Part shown: positions 40,007-48,394 of the stretch, piece by piece
Numbering within the stretch: position 1 is the stretch's first letter
Layout: every line of letters starts with the position of its first letter
Origin: Streptomyces asoensis
GTDB taxonomy: Bacteria > Actinomycetota > Actinomycetes > Streptomycetales > Streptomycetaceae
DNA length: 64,000 nucleotides
Reading direction: 5' to 3'
Assembly (NCBI RefSeq): GCF_016860545.1
Contig: NZ_BNEB01000005.1
Location: 2,790,001-2,854,000 of the forward strand
The notes under the pieces: model-generated
Told to the model about the DNA's origin: nothing
Seen by the model: the letters and a program-made list of their open reading frames with translations, nothing else
Database searches by the model: none
Program-made: the position numbers and the translations under genes

Positions 40007-41449
40007 TCACTCGTTCGGGCGCCGGGCGAAGGCGTGGCGTTGTCTCCACAGAGTGCGGGCACTGTTCACGTATGCCTGCGCGCGGGCCGTGTGCCCCCTG
40101 GGGGCGGGGTGCGCGGCCATGTGTTCGTAGGCGGCGATCATCTCGTCGACGAAGCGACGTCCTCGTGGCGTGAGATCGGGAGAGGCGACAAGCGCAGGGA
40201 GCACGGCACCCACCTGGACGCGGTAACGGGCGTGCTGGGCCCAGGCCGACTCGCGCTGCGCCGTGCCCTCCGCCAGAGCACGGCGCTGGTAGTAGTCGGC
40301 TATCGCCAAGTGGGAGTACGCGCCCTGCAACAAGCCGTCGTACGGCCGGGGGTCCGGCCGCCACGGTGCGAAGTACCGCTCGTCGCCGGGCGCCCGATGC
40401 AGCGGGACCATGTCGGAGAGGGCCGCCAGTTTGGCATGGTGCAGTTCGTGTACGAGCGTCGCCGCGAGCGTGACCGGATCGGACGGAACACTGCTCAGCA
40501 GGGCACCGAAGGCCTCGCGCCTGGTGGCGCTGCAACTGCCGTGACCGGAGCCGGTGGAACCCGGTGGTGACGCCAGCGGTACCAGACACCGCAGCAGCGT
40601 CATCGCCTCCGTCACCCGCTGCTCTCCACCCGAGCGCAGTGCCACGCTCGTACTCGACCAGGCCTGCAGCCACTGCTTGCGTTCGGCGTTGTCGAGTGTC
40701 GTCGGTCCGCTCAGGGCGCGATGGCGGGGATCGCGGACCGTACGGTAGGGGTCGAGGTCGTCCAGCGGCACCGGAGGGGTACCGGGCAGCAGCCCCGGTA
40801 GTGCGTACGCCGATGTCCAGGCGTGTGAGCCGGACCAGGCGCCGAAGTCGCTCTCCGGGTGCACGACGAGATCCGGCGCCGCTGCCTGGCGGAGGATCAG
40901 ACGCTCGTTCTCGTGTCGTACTTCGACGTCCGTGACCCCGCTCCGGGCGGTCTGCAAGGCGCCGAGCGACGGCAGGACCAGCTTGCCCTCGAAGACGTTC
41001 AGCCGAACCGAGAAGGGGACCCCGGCGCGAACGGCGGCCGCGGCGGCGAGCGCGCTGAAATGCGCCAGGTCGTGTGCGAGGCGGTCGGCGTGTTCGGTCC
41101 CCGAAGCCGATAAGTCCTCTCCCTCGGAGAGATCGCGCAGGCAACGCCAGCCCCATGCACCGGTCAGCGGGTAGAGGAGCCGGGCTCGAGCGGGTGTCGA
41201 GCCGGACGGCCCACCCCTCTGCGCCGAGCGGTCAGCTTCCGCGAGCAATGCCCAGTCCTGCCGCAAGCGCGCTTTCTGCCCGGCTGAACAGAGCCGAGGT
41301 GACGCCGCCTCGGCCGCCTCAAGTACCGCGCGCAGCACCAGGAGCCGCCGGACGTCCTGGTCACGTACCAGCAGAGCCAGGGTTTCGGGGCCCGCGCCGG
41401 TGCGGCCGAGGTCGACAAGAACGCTCTCCGGGACCTCAGGAAGGATCAC
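40007..41449 (-). CDS. HExxH-type peptide beta-hydroxylase-like protein, TTA codon
   Basis: A 480-residue protein with the motif H334-E-L-H-H338 (LVHELHHAKL). This is the signature of the HExxH domain that usually forms the C-terminal half of FxsB proteins and is now assigned as a 2-oxoglutarate-dependent peptide beta-hydroxylase. Here it is a separate gene. GTG 41449 is preceded by AAGGGGGAG and overlaps the fxsB stop by 14 nt; GTG 41464 is an alternative. Codon 113 is TTA (41113-41111), making it a bldA target. Expected action: hydroxylation of a residue in the cyclophane-bearing core of the precursor. A zinc peptidase is the alternative reading, but the family context argues against it. 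Confidence 0.78.
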   Translation of the reverse strand: MILPEVPESVLVDLGRTGAGPETLALLVRDQDVRRLLVLRAVLEAAEAASPRLCSAGQKARLRQDWALLAEADRSAQRGGPSGSTPARARLLYPLTGAWGWRCLRDLSEGEDLSASGTEHADRLAHDLAHFSALAAAAAVRAGVPFSVRLNVFEGKLVLPSLGALQTARSGVTDVEVRHENERLILRQAAAPDLVVHPESDFGAWSGSHAWTSAYALPGLLPGTPPVPLDDLDPYRTVRDPRHRALSGPTTLDNAERKQWLQAWSSTSVALRSGGEQRVTEAMTLLRCLVPLASPPGSTGSGHGSCSATRREAFGALLSSVPSDPVTLAATLVHELHHAKLAALSDMVPLHRAPGDERYFAPWRPDPRPYDGLLQGAYSHLAIADYYQRRALAEGTAQRESAWAQHARYRVQVGAVLPALVASPDLTPRGRRFVDEMIAAYEHMAAHPAPRGHTARAQAYVNSARTLWRQRHAFARRPNE

Positions 41450-42758
41450 GGGCTCCCCCTTCACGGGGGGCCGGTACGGCGCGAGTCGCGTCGTCGTGGA
41501 GCCGTCCGGCCACATGATGGATGAAGAGCTGCAGGTCGGAACAGTAGACAGACGGGTTGCGGAATCCATGGCCCGCCCGGTAGCGGTGGGCGTAGTGGCC
41601 TCCGCCGCAGACGGTCAGCAAAGGACATGACGCACACTGCTCCGCAAGGGCCGCGGCTCCGGCCTGCCGTCCGGCCACGGCGGGGTGCCGCAGTGCGTCG
41701 TCGAAGCCGTGCCGGAAGACGTCCAGCCCGGTCCGTGCCGCTCCGTGGTACGCGGACTTCAGTGAGTCCACCTGCTCGACGGAACCGTCGGTCTCGATGA
41801 CCACCGCGTCGAACGGCGACAGACCCAGCGATTCCGTGGCAGCCGGAAACCCCAGCAGCAAGGCGAGGCACTCCTCAAACAACCGCACGCCCGTCTCCCG
41901 CCGCCCCGCCGTCCACCATCGGTCGAACACGGCGCACAGCCACTCGCCATGGCGGGCACCGTCCAGGTGCGGGGGCGGAGCCGACCAGTTGCCGTGCGGC
42001 AGCAAGAGGTCCAGCGCCGGCGGGCGCAGGTCGAGGAGGGACTCGTACGTTTCCACGGGGTCCAGCGTGGGATCGACCACGGTGAGGACTCCGGCGTACG
42101 ACTGCGGATACCGCTCGGCAAGGAGCCGCACTCCGCGGGCGGCGGCGGGCCAAGACGGACGTCCGGCGTGGTCGACGCGGCGTGCGTTGTGCCCGGCCAG
42201 TCCTCCGTCGAGGCTCACCCCCACCCGGATGCCGGCACCGGCCAGCGCAGTGAGGATTTCCGGTGTGAGCAGGGTGGCGTTGGTCTGGACGACCGCGTGC
42301 ACCGAGGATCCGGCCGGAACGCGGTCCCGCACCAGGGCCGTGAAGCGGGTCAGAGTCCCGGCGCCCGCCAGGAGAGGCTCGCCTCCGTGCAGGACGAGGG
42401 AGATGGCCGGCAAGCAGTGCGCGACCGCATGCTCGGCGATACGGGTGGCGACGGCGTCCAGCACCTCGGCCGAGGCCGCCGGGGGGCGATCGCGCCAGGT
42501 GTTGTCCGGTCCTTGGTAGAGGTAGCAGTAGGTGCAGGCGAGGTTGCACCGGCCGTGCATCTTGATGATGAACTGACGAAAAGGATAGGGGAGTTCATCG
42601 GTGGCCGCCCCTCCAGACACTCCAGCACCCCCATGCCGCGAGGCCCGCACAGCGGCCCTTCCTCCCGCACCCGGCACATGCCCGGACGGGCATCCGACGC
42701 AAACCCCCGAGCGATCGGGATTGTCCATTTCGCTTTGAGCGGCGACCGGAATTGTCAC
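41436..42758 (-). CDS. fxsB: Radical SAM/SPASM peptide maturase FxsB
   Basis: A 440-residue radical SAM enzyme. Cys71, Cys75 and Cys78 of CNLACTYC bind the SAM-cleaving 4Fe-4S cluster. Downstream come the GGEPLL motif, VSLDGG, and a C-terminal Cys-rich region (EQCASCPLLTVCGGGHYAHRY, then VYCSDL) for auxiliary clusters. The sequence QFIIKMHGRCNLACTYCYLY is typical of the FxsB/cyclophane-forming group, which joins an aromatic ring carbon to the beta carbon of a nearby residue. The precursor gene is 37 nt upstream. The start is uncertain: GTG 42758 (no clear ribosome site) or ATG 42728. Unlike many FxsB proteins it ends without an HExxH domain, which is supplied by the next gene. Confidence 0.88.
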   Translation of the reverse strand: MTIPVAAQSEMDNPDRSGVCVGCPSGHVPGAGGRAAVRASRHGGAGVSGGAATDELPYPFRQFIIKMHGRCNLACTYCYLYQGPDNTWRDRPPAASAEVLDAVATRIAEHAVAHCLPAISLVLHGGEPLLAGAGTLTRFTALVRDRVPAGSSVHAVVQTNATLLTPEILTALAGAGIRVGVSLDGGLAGHNARRVDHAGRPSWPAAARGVRLLAERYPQSYAGVLTVVDPTLDPVETYESLLDLRPPALDLLLPHGNWSAPPPHLDGARHGEWLCAVFDRWWTAGRRETGVRLFEECLALLLGFPAATESLGLSPFDAVVIETDGSVEQVDSLKSAYHGAARTGLDVFRHGFDDALRHPAVAGRQAGAAALAEQCASCPLLTVCGGGHYAHRYRAGHGFRNPSVYCSDLQLFIHHVAGRLHDDATRAVPAPREGGARDPS

Positions 42759-42795
42759 TCAAAGAATGTGAGAGGCCATGGGATCCGCCGGACCC

Positions 42796-42999
42796 TCACA
42801 GTGCGTTGTTGAAGCCCCACAACATCTCACTCGGCTGTGTCGCTCGCTCCCGAAGGTCCTTCAGGACCTCCCTCAGCACGGGATGCTCGATCGTGCTCAA
42901 CTCCCCCAGACCGAGGGCCAGCAGGTCAGGCAGTGGGCCCGGTGGTCCACACGCTTCCGGTCCCCCCGCGCCCTCCGACGACTCGTCCCTCGCGCCCAT
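42796..42999 (-). CDS. fxsA: FxSxx-COOH-type RiPP precursor (variant core FNNAL)
   Basis: A 67-residue peptide. ATG 42999 has GGGAGGG 7 nt upstream and lies 26 nt after the vWA gene. Residues 1-22 are Gly/Pro/acidic. Residues 23-52 form an amphipathic leader (LPDLLALGLGELSTIEHPVL) resembling FxsA leaders. The C-terminus is W61-G-F63-N64-N65-A-L67. The family ends in F-x-S-x-x at the carboxyl terminus; here the Ser position is Asn. FxN and WxN triplets are known acceptor patterns for three-residue cyclophanes, so the natural product of FxsB action would be a Phe63-Asn65 crosslink. No cleavage site is obvious; the modified protein may act uncleaved. Confidence 0.85.
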   Translation of the reverse strand: MGARDESSEGAGGPEACGPPGPLPDLLALGLGELSTIEHPVLREVLKDLRERATQPSEMLWGFNNAL

Positions 43000-43025
43000 C
43001 ACTCGGCCCTCCCGGGTTCGCCCGC

Positions 43026-46000
43026 TCACGACACACGCTCCAGTTCGGCCAGTCGCCGGGTCGTCTCCGGGGCCGTCGGGCCCTCGGTGACCAGGCTGCC
43101 CTCCGGCAGGCGCGACCACTCCGCTCGGGCCGCCCGGTAGGCGTCCCGGGCGGCCCTCGGACGAGCGGCCGCCTCGTAGGACATACCCCGCCAGTGGTGC
43201 GCTTGCGCACCCGCCTGGACGGCCTCCTGCCGTCCGCGGTCCGTTTCGGCCACTCCCTCGGCCTCCCGGGCCGCCTCCGCCGCGTCGCGGAAGGCGTCGA
43301 CCGCCAGGTCGAGGCGGGCCGGGCGGCGCAGGCTGCGGTAGGCCTCGAACTGGACCTGGCCGAGTTCCAGGCGGCAGTGGGCGGCGAGCAGCGGATCCCC
43401 CGCCTCGGCCGCCGCGAGGCCGAAGAGGTGCTCGGCCTCGCGCAGGTCGACGCGGTCGCCGCGGGCCCGGTAGCGCAGCATCAGCGCGCGGCCGAGCAGC
43501 AGCAGCCGGTGGGCGACCCGGGGGCTGCCCGCCGGGGTCTCCATCCGGCAGTCCCGCAGGACGCGGATCGCCGGGGACAGCATGCCCTGGGCGCGCGCGT
43601 ACGGGAGTCCGGCCAGCCGCAGCAGCGCCTCGCCCCACTCGGCGAGGATGTCGGCGTGCGCGGGCGCGTCGCGGGACATGCGCTGGGCCGCCTGCCCGAA
43701 GTGGTCCGCCGCCGCCTCCAGGTCGGCGGGTTCGCCCGACTCGGCGTACCGGGCCACGGCGATCCGGCCGGCCCGGGCCAGCAGGGACGCCCGGCGGCCC
43801 TGTTCGCGCACCAGGGCGAGCCCTTCGTCGACCCGGGCCTGGGCGTCGTCCAGGGAGCCGCCCGCCTGGAGCAGCGCGTCGACCAGGTCGAGCAGGACGC
43901 GCACCCGCGCGCGTGCCGACTCGGCCGTGTACGGCTGCCCGCCGGTGTCCAGGGCGTTGCGCAGCGACTGCGCGCCCTGCTCGGCGTAGAGCCGGGCCTG
44001 GACGGGGTCGGCGGTGGCGCCGGAGAGCCGCAGCAGGATCCGGCCGTGCTCCAGCGGGAGTTCCGGCGGGCGCAGGCGCCGGTCCGGCCAGACGTCGGCG
44101 AAGGCCTCCAGCATGCCGACGGCGCCCTGGAGCAGCGCGCTGTCACCGCCGAGCCGCCACTGCGCCTCCAGTGCGCGCACCCGTTCCAGGGTGAGCTTCA
44201 GCGCCTGGTTCTCGTCGAGGCCGGGTGCCGCGCAGGCGACGGCGTACTCCCGGTCGGCGCGGCGCAGCAGGTCCAGGGCGCCGGTGCGGTCGCCGCGCCG
44301 CCTGCGGTCGGTCGCGGCGGCGTGCAGCACCTTGGCCAGCACGGCGCGCTCGTGCAGTCTGCGGGGATGCGCGGTGGCCCGTTCGGCGGCGGTCTCGGCC
44401 TCCTGGAGCAGCTCGTCGCCGCCCTGCACCTCCCACAGGCGCAGGGTGCAGGCCGCGTACTCGGCCCACAGCTCGGGATCCGCGCCCTCACGCTCGCGCT
44501 CGGTGGCGCCGCGCAGCAGCTGCACCGCGTCGATGGCGTCCTGGATCATGCCCTCGCTGTCGAAGCGCTCGATCAGCGTGCGGGCCCTGCGCACCGCCCG
44601 GTGGGTCGGCCGGTCCGCGGCGTGTCCCGGGCCGCCGCGGCCGTTGTGACTCTCGAACTGCTCCGGCAGCGGCATGAACCGCCGCAGGACGCGCGCCGCG
44701 ACCTCCGCGAAGGGCTGCGGCACGGGGGCTTCGTCGCCGTCGCCGCCGTTGTCCCCGTGGTCGGTGCGGCCGCCGTCGTCGCCGTGGTCCGTGCGGTGGG
44801 TGGCGGGGGCGTAGGGGCGGCCCGCGCCGCCGTCGCCCAGCTGCGCCAGGGCGAGCGCCGGGAAGTTGGGGCCGCCCTTGCCGAAACGCTGCTCGATGTA
44901 CTCCGAGCAGTGCTTGAGCACCAGCATGGCCTCGTCGCGACCCAGCCGGGACAGCAGGGCGTCCCGCACGTCCGGCTCGATCCGGTACCACTGGGCGCCG
45001 CCGTCCGCGTACTCCTCCGACGCGCGTGTGAGCAGCCCGCCGACCAGCACCTCGGCGAGTTCGGCCGGGCCCGAGTCGGGCAGCATCGTGCGCTGCACGA
45101 GCTGCATCACCGGCAGGCACAGAGGTGCCGCGGCCAGGTAGACGGCGAGCCGCCCGGCGGCCGGGGAGGCGCTGGAGCTGAACCTGCTGACCCGTTCGAA
45201 CGGGGTGCGCCTGCGGTCGGCCCGTGCCGTCGGCGCGGGCGGCTGGTCCGCGCGCACCCAGCCCACCGCGCCCGGGACGGGCCCTGCGCCCGCGCCCGAC
45301 AGCAGCCTGGCCCAGGCGCCGAGGGCGACCGGCTCGGGCGGCAGCACGGGCACCGGCACCGCTCCGCGGCGCACCTCCACCGGGCCGCCCGTGGCGGTGC
45401 GCACGCGCAGCGCGGACGCTCCGCCCAGCGTCTCGCCGCGGCTCAGCCGGCAGAACAGCACCGGCAGACGGGTGCGGTTCCACAGGCGTTGCGGCAGTGG
45501 CTGGAGCACGGCGACGGGGCCCTGCCGGGAGAGCTGGTGCAGCAGGCGGTGGGCGTGGCCGCTGTGCCACAGAGGGCCCGCGCAGTCGCTGACGAACAGC
45601 ACGATCCGCCGTCCGGTGGGGTCGCTGAGCCGGTCCGCGGAGTGCAGCGGCGCCGCGTAGGCGTCGGGGCTGCGGCTGACGGCCGGCTCGCCGTCGGGTC
45701 CCTGGTGCAGATGGGCGACCTGGATGTCCGAGAAGGCACCCAACTGACCGAACACATCCTGAAGTTCGATGAACAGCCGGTCCCACACACGCATCGAGGA
45801 CGAGGCGTCCAGGACCAGTTGGAGCCGGGCGTCGCCCCGGGTGACGGCCCGGTGGACGGGCAGGATCAGTCCGCCGGCCTGCGCGCTCCGCTCCGCCGTC
45901 GCCGTCTCGTCGAGCCGCAGACGCAGGGGCGGCGCCGGGCTCCGGTAGCGCTGCAACCGCCGTAATGCGCGCTGGAGTTCGAGCGGGGCGGGCAGCACGG

Positions 46001-47255
46001 GGGCAGCCGGTACGCCGACCGGCAGGGCGGCCGCGCGTCCCGCGCCGCGGGCCTGCGGCGCTCCGTCCTGCGGCACCGGGTACAGGCTCACCCGGCCGTC
46101 GTCGCCCGCGTTGCGCTGCGGCCGCTCCGGGCGCTCGGTCCGCCCGGTCTCCGGGCGTCCGCCCCCGCTCCGTCCGTGCGAGCCGTCACGCCGGGGCGCG
46201 GGACGGCCGTCGGTCCGGGCCGCCGGACCCTCCGGCTCCGGGTCCTCCACCGGCCGCGTCCACCGGGCCAGCCAGAGCGCGTCGCACAGCTGCGGCACGT
46301 CCGGGTCGAGCCCTACGGCGCGCAGTCGCGCGACGAGTTCGGCCAGCGGATCCCCAGCACCGGCGGCGTCGCCGGCCGCGGCACCGTCCGCCGGCCCGGC
46401 GGGCCCACCGGAGCCGGCTGCTCCGCCGGCTCCGGCAGCTCCGGCAGCTCCGGCAGCTTTACCGGCCTCGCCTGGCCCGTCGGCCCTGGTAGCCCCATTG
46501 GCCCCGCTGGGCCCACCGGAGTCACCGGCCCCGGCGGCCCCACGTGACCCGCTCACCCCACTGGCCCCACTTGACCCGCTGGCCTCGCCAAAGTCACTGG
46601 TCCCGTTGGCCCCCCTGACCCCACCGGGGTGACCTGCCTCCCCGGCCCCACCGGGCTCGCCGGCCTCGCTGGCCCCGCCAAGGTCACTGGCCCCCTTGGC
46701 CCCGTCAGGGTGACCGGCTTCCTCGGCCCCACCGGGCTCGCTGGTCTCGCTGGCCTCGCTGGCCTCGCTGGCCTCGCCGGCCTCGCGAGGACCGTACGGC
46801 TCCTCCGCTCCGGCCGGTGCGGCCGGTGCGGCCAAGGCGACCGGGCTGGCACCCGCGGCCTCCGGTCCGTCGGCAGACGGCCCGTTCGCGGGGCCGGGGG
46901 CAGCCCCGGCAGGACCGGGGCCACGACCTCGGACGGGAGGCGGAGCGCCGGGTACGAGGCCGTCGGCCGGGACGGCTCCCTCGGCCGGACCGGACCGACC
47001 GTCCAGGACAGCCCACTCGTCCGGGAGGGCCCGCCCGTCCCGGAGGGACCGCCCGTCCGGGAGAGACCGCCCGCCCAGGGCGAACCGCCCGTCCGAGAGG
47101 GACCGCCTCTCCGGGACGGGATCGCCGGTCCGGGCCGAGCCGCCGGACCGGGCGGGACCCTCGGTCCGGACCGGGCCGCCGGTCCGGGCGGGGCCGCTGG
47201 TCCGGGCGGGGCCGTCGGGCGGGACGGGGCCGTGGCGAGCCGCTGCGTCGGGCAT
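43026..47255 (-). CDS. vWA/SAV_2336-type protein with TPR C-terminus, TTA codon
   Basis: A 1409-residue protein. Residues 1-300 are low complexity. The SAV_2336-type N-terminal domain follows (DPLAELVARLRAVGLDPDVP, then CDALWLARWTR). A vWA-like domain has an intact MIDAS DxSxS at Asp483 (LVLDASSSMRVW). A second folded region (LAVYLAAAPLCLPVMQLVQ to VLKHCSEYIEQRFG) and about 450 residues of TPR-like helices complete it. ATG 47255 follows GAGGTGAGG, 7 nt after the MoxR stop. Codon 431 is TTA (45965-45963). MoxR ATPase plus vWA protein plus a VMAP-type protease is the known three-part conflict system arrangement, so this is the adaptor of module A. Confidence 0.82.
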   Translation of the reverse strand: MPDAAARHGPVPPDGPARTSGPARTGGPVRTEGPARSGGSARTGDPVPERRSLSDGRFALGGRSLPDGRSLRDGRALPDEWAVLDGRSGPAEGAVPADGLVPGAPPPVRGRGPGPAGAAPGPANGPSADGPEAAGASPVALAAPAAPAGAEEPYGPREAGEASEASEASETSEPGGAEEAGHPDGAKGASDLGGASEAGEPGGAGEAGHPGGVRGANGTSDFGEASGSSGASGVSGSRGAAGAGDSGGPSGANGATRADGPGEAGKAAGAAGAAGAGGAAGSGGPAGPADGAAAGDAAGAGDPLAELVARLRAVGLDPDVPQLCDALWLARWTRPVEDPEPEGPAARTDGRPAPRRDGSHGRSGGGRPETGRTERPERPQRNAGDDGRVSLYPVPQDGAPQARGAGRAAALPVGVPAAPVLPAPLELQRALRRLQRYRSPAPPLRLRLDETATAERSAQAGGLILPVHRAVTRGDARLQLVLDASSSMRVWDRLFIELQDVFGQLGAFSDIQVAHLHQGPDGEPAVSRSPDAYAAPLHSADRLSDPTGRRIVLFVSDCAGPLWHSGHAHRLLHQLSRQGPVAVLQPLPQRLWNRTRLPVLFCRLSRGETLGGASALRVRTATGGPVEVRRGAVPVPVLPPEPVALGAWARLLSGAGAGPVPGAVGWVRADQPPAPTARADRRRTPFERVSRFSSSASPAAGRLAVYLAAAPLCLPVMQLVQRTMLPDSGPAELAEVLVGGLLTRASEEYADGGAQWYRIEPDVRDALLSRLGRDEAMLVLKHCSEYIEQRFGKGGPNFPALALAQLGDGGAGRPYAPATHRTDHGDDGGRTDHGDNGGDGDEAPVPQPFAEVAARVLRRFMPLPEQFESHNGRGGPGHAADRPTHRAVRRARTLIERFDSEGMIQDAIDAVQLLRGATEREREGADPELWAEYAACTLRLWEVQGGDELLQEAETAAERATAHPRRLHERAVLAKVLHAAATDRRRRGDRTGALDLLRRADREYAVACAAPGLDENQALKLTLERVRALEAQWRLGGDSALLQGAVGMLEAFADVWPDRRLRPPELPLEHGRILLRLSGATADPVQARLYAEQGAQSLRNALDTGGQPYTAESARARVRVLLDLVDALLQAGGSLDDAQARVDEGLALVREQGRRASLLARAGRIAVARYAESGEPADLEAAADHFGQAAQRMSRDAPAHADILAEWGEALLRLAGLPYARAQGMLSPAIRVLRDCRMETPAGSPRVAHRLLLLGRALMLRYRARGDRVDLREAEHLFGLAAAEAGDPLLAAHCRLELGQVQFEAYRSLRRPARLDLAVDAFRDAAEAAREAEGVAETDRGRQEAVQAGAQAHHWRGMSYEAAARPRAARDAYRAARAEWSRLPEGSLVTEGPTAPETTRRLAELERVS
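46430..46800 (-). repeat. Low-complexity codon repeats in the vWA protein gene
   Basis: Short tandem units encode GAAGAAGAAG, SEASEASE and recurring GEAGHPGG blocks. The clearest is a 9-bp unit CTCGCTGGC repeated in tandem around 46738-46780. All are in frame and in the disordered N-terminal part. They look like recent slippage expansion. Confidence 0.7.
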
Positions 47256-47262
47256 CAGGCCC

Positions 47263-48285
47263 TCACCTCGGCCGGTCGAGTCGCTGGATGAGCAGGTCGG
47301 CCAGACGGTCACGACTGGGGGGCGCGGCCGCGTCGGTGAGGTAGATCGCGTTCAGCAACTGGTCCGCCGCGAGGAGTTCACTGCGCGACCGCTCCAGGAA
47401 CCGCGTGATCAGATCGTCCCCCGCGCGCGCCGCCTCGACACCGAGATGCGCGCGGACGAAGGTGGCGAGCCGGTTGTGGTCGGGGCGCCCCAGCTCCAGG
47501 TGGATGCACCGGCGCATCAGCGGCGCCGGGAAGTCGCGCTCCCCGTTGCTCGTGAGCACGACGAACGGGAAGGCGCGGCAGCGCACCCGGCCGTCCCGCA
47601 CCCGTACCTTCACCCCGTCGGCCGTCAGCACCTCCGCCTCCCCGTCCGGCAGCCGGTCGGCGATGCGCTCCAGCTCGGGGATGGCGAACTCGCCCTCCTC
47701 CAGCACGTTCAGCAGGTCGTTGGGCAGGTCGATGTCGCTCTTGTCCAGCTCGTCGATGAGCAGCACGCGCGGGGTGTCGGAGGGCAGCAGCGCGGTGCCG
47801 AGCGGACCGAGACGGATGTAGCTGCCGATGCCCTCGACCGCGCCCGGCGAGCCGCCCGCCGAACCGAACCCGCCCTGCGCGGCGATCTGCACGTCCTGGA
47901 GCCTGGCGATCGCGTCGTAGTGGTAGAGCCCGTCCTGGAGCGCCGAACGGCTGACGATCGACCAGCGCAGGACGTTGCCGAGGCCCAGTTCGTAGGCCAC
48001 CGAGTGGGCGAGCGTGCTCTTGCCCGCGCCGGGGCTGCCGGTGACGAGCAGGGGGCGGCGCAGATACAGCGCCGCGTTGATCATCTCCAGTTCCTCGGCG
48101 CCCGGCCGGTGCAGCTCCGCCAGGTGGCGGTGGGCGCCGAGCCTGCGATCCTCGGACCCGTCGCCGGAACCGGCCGCGTCCCGGCTGGTGAAGTCCCGCC
48201 AGGGGGGCGGATCGGGCAGCCGCTCGATCCCGTCGTGCGGTTCGCCGGCGCCTCGGTAGATGAGCCACTCACTGGATTCGGTCAT
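47263..48285 (-). CDS. MoxR-type AAA+ ATPase
   Basis: A 340-residue AAA+ ATPase. Walker A is VTGSPGAGKSTLAHSVA (about 80-96), Walker B is VLLIDELDKSDIDLP, sensor 1 is FVVLTSNGERDFP, followed by the Arg finger segment LMRRCIHLEL. It belongs to the MoxR-like group that works with vWA proteins. ATG 48285; the next gene starts 7 nt after its stop. In the ternary MoxR/vWA/VMAP systems the ATPase is thought to control release of the effector in an ATP-dependent way. Confidence 0.9.
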   Translation of the reverse strand: MTESSEWLIYRGAGEPHDGIERLPDPPPWRDFTSRDAAGSGDGSEDRRLGAHRHLAELHRPGAEELEMINAALYLRRPLLVTGSPGAGKSTLAHSVAYELGLGNVLRWSIVSRSALQDGLYHYDAIARLQDVQIAAQGGFGSAGGSPGAVEGIGSYIRLGPLGTALLPSDTPRVLLIDELDKSDIDLPNDLLNVLEEGEFAIPELERIADRLPDGEAEVLTADGVKVRVRDGRVRCRAFPFVVLTSNGERDFPAPLMRRCIHLELGRPDHNRLATFVRAHLGVEAARAGDDLITRFLERSRSELLAADQLLNAIYLTDAAAPPSRDRLADLLIQRLDRPR

Positions 48286-48394
48286 GATCCGGTCCTCGTC
48301 ACTCGTCCACCGCCGCGGCCGTCCGAACGTGCATCACGTTATCCATCCTGGAGGTGCCTGGTAAGGGGACGACGAGCCCCGTGGGCGGGTGCGT

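Noticed and set aside
40007..41449. Classical zinc metallopeptidase
   Set aside because: HExxH is present, but the position directly after FxsB and the family pairing favour a peptide hydroxylase.
46629..47291. Collagen-like G-x-y repeats on the plus strand
   Set aside because: Mirror image of the Gly/Ala/Ser repeats of the vWA gene; no start context or signal peptide.
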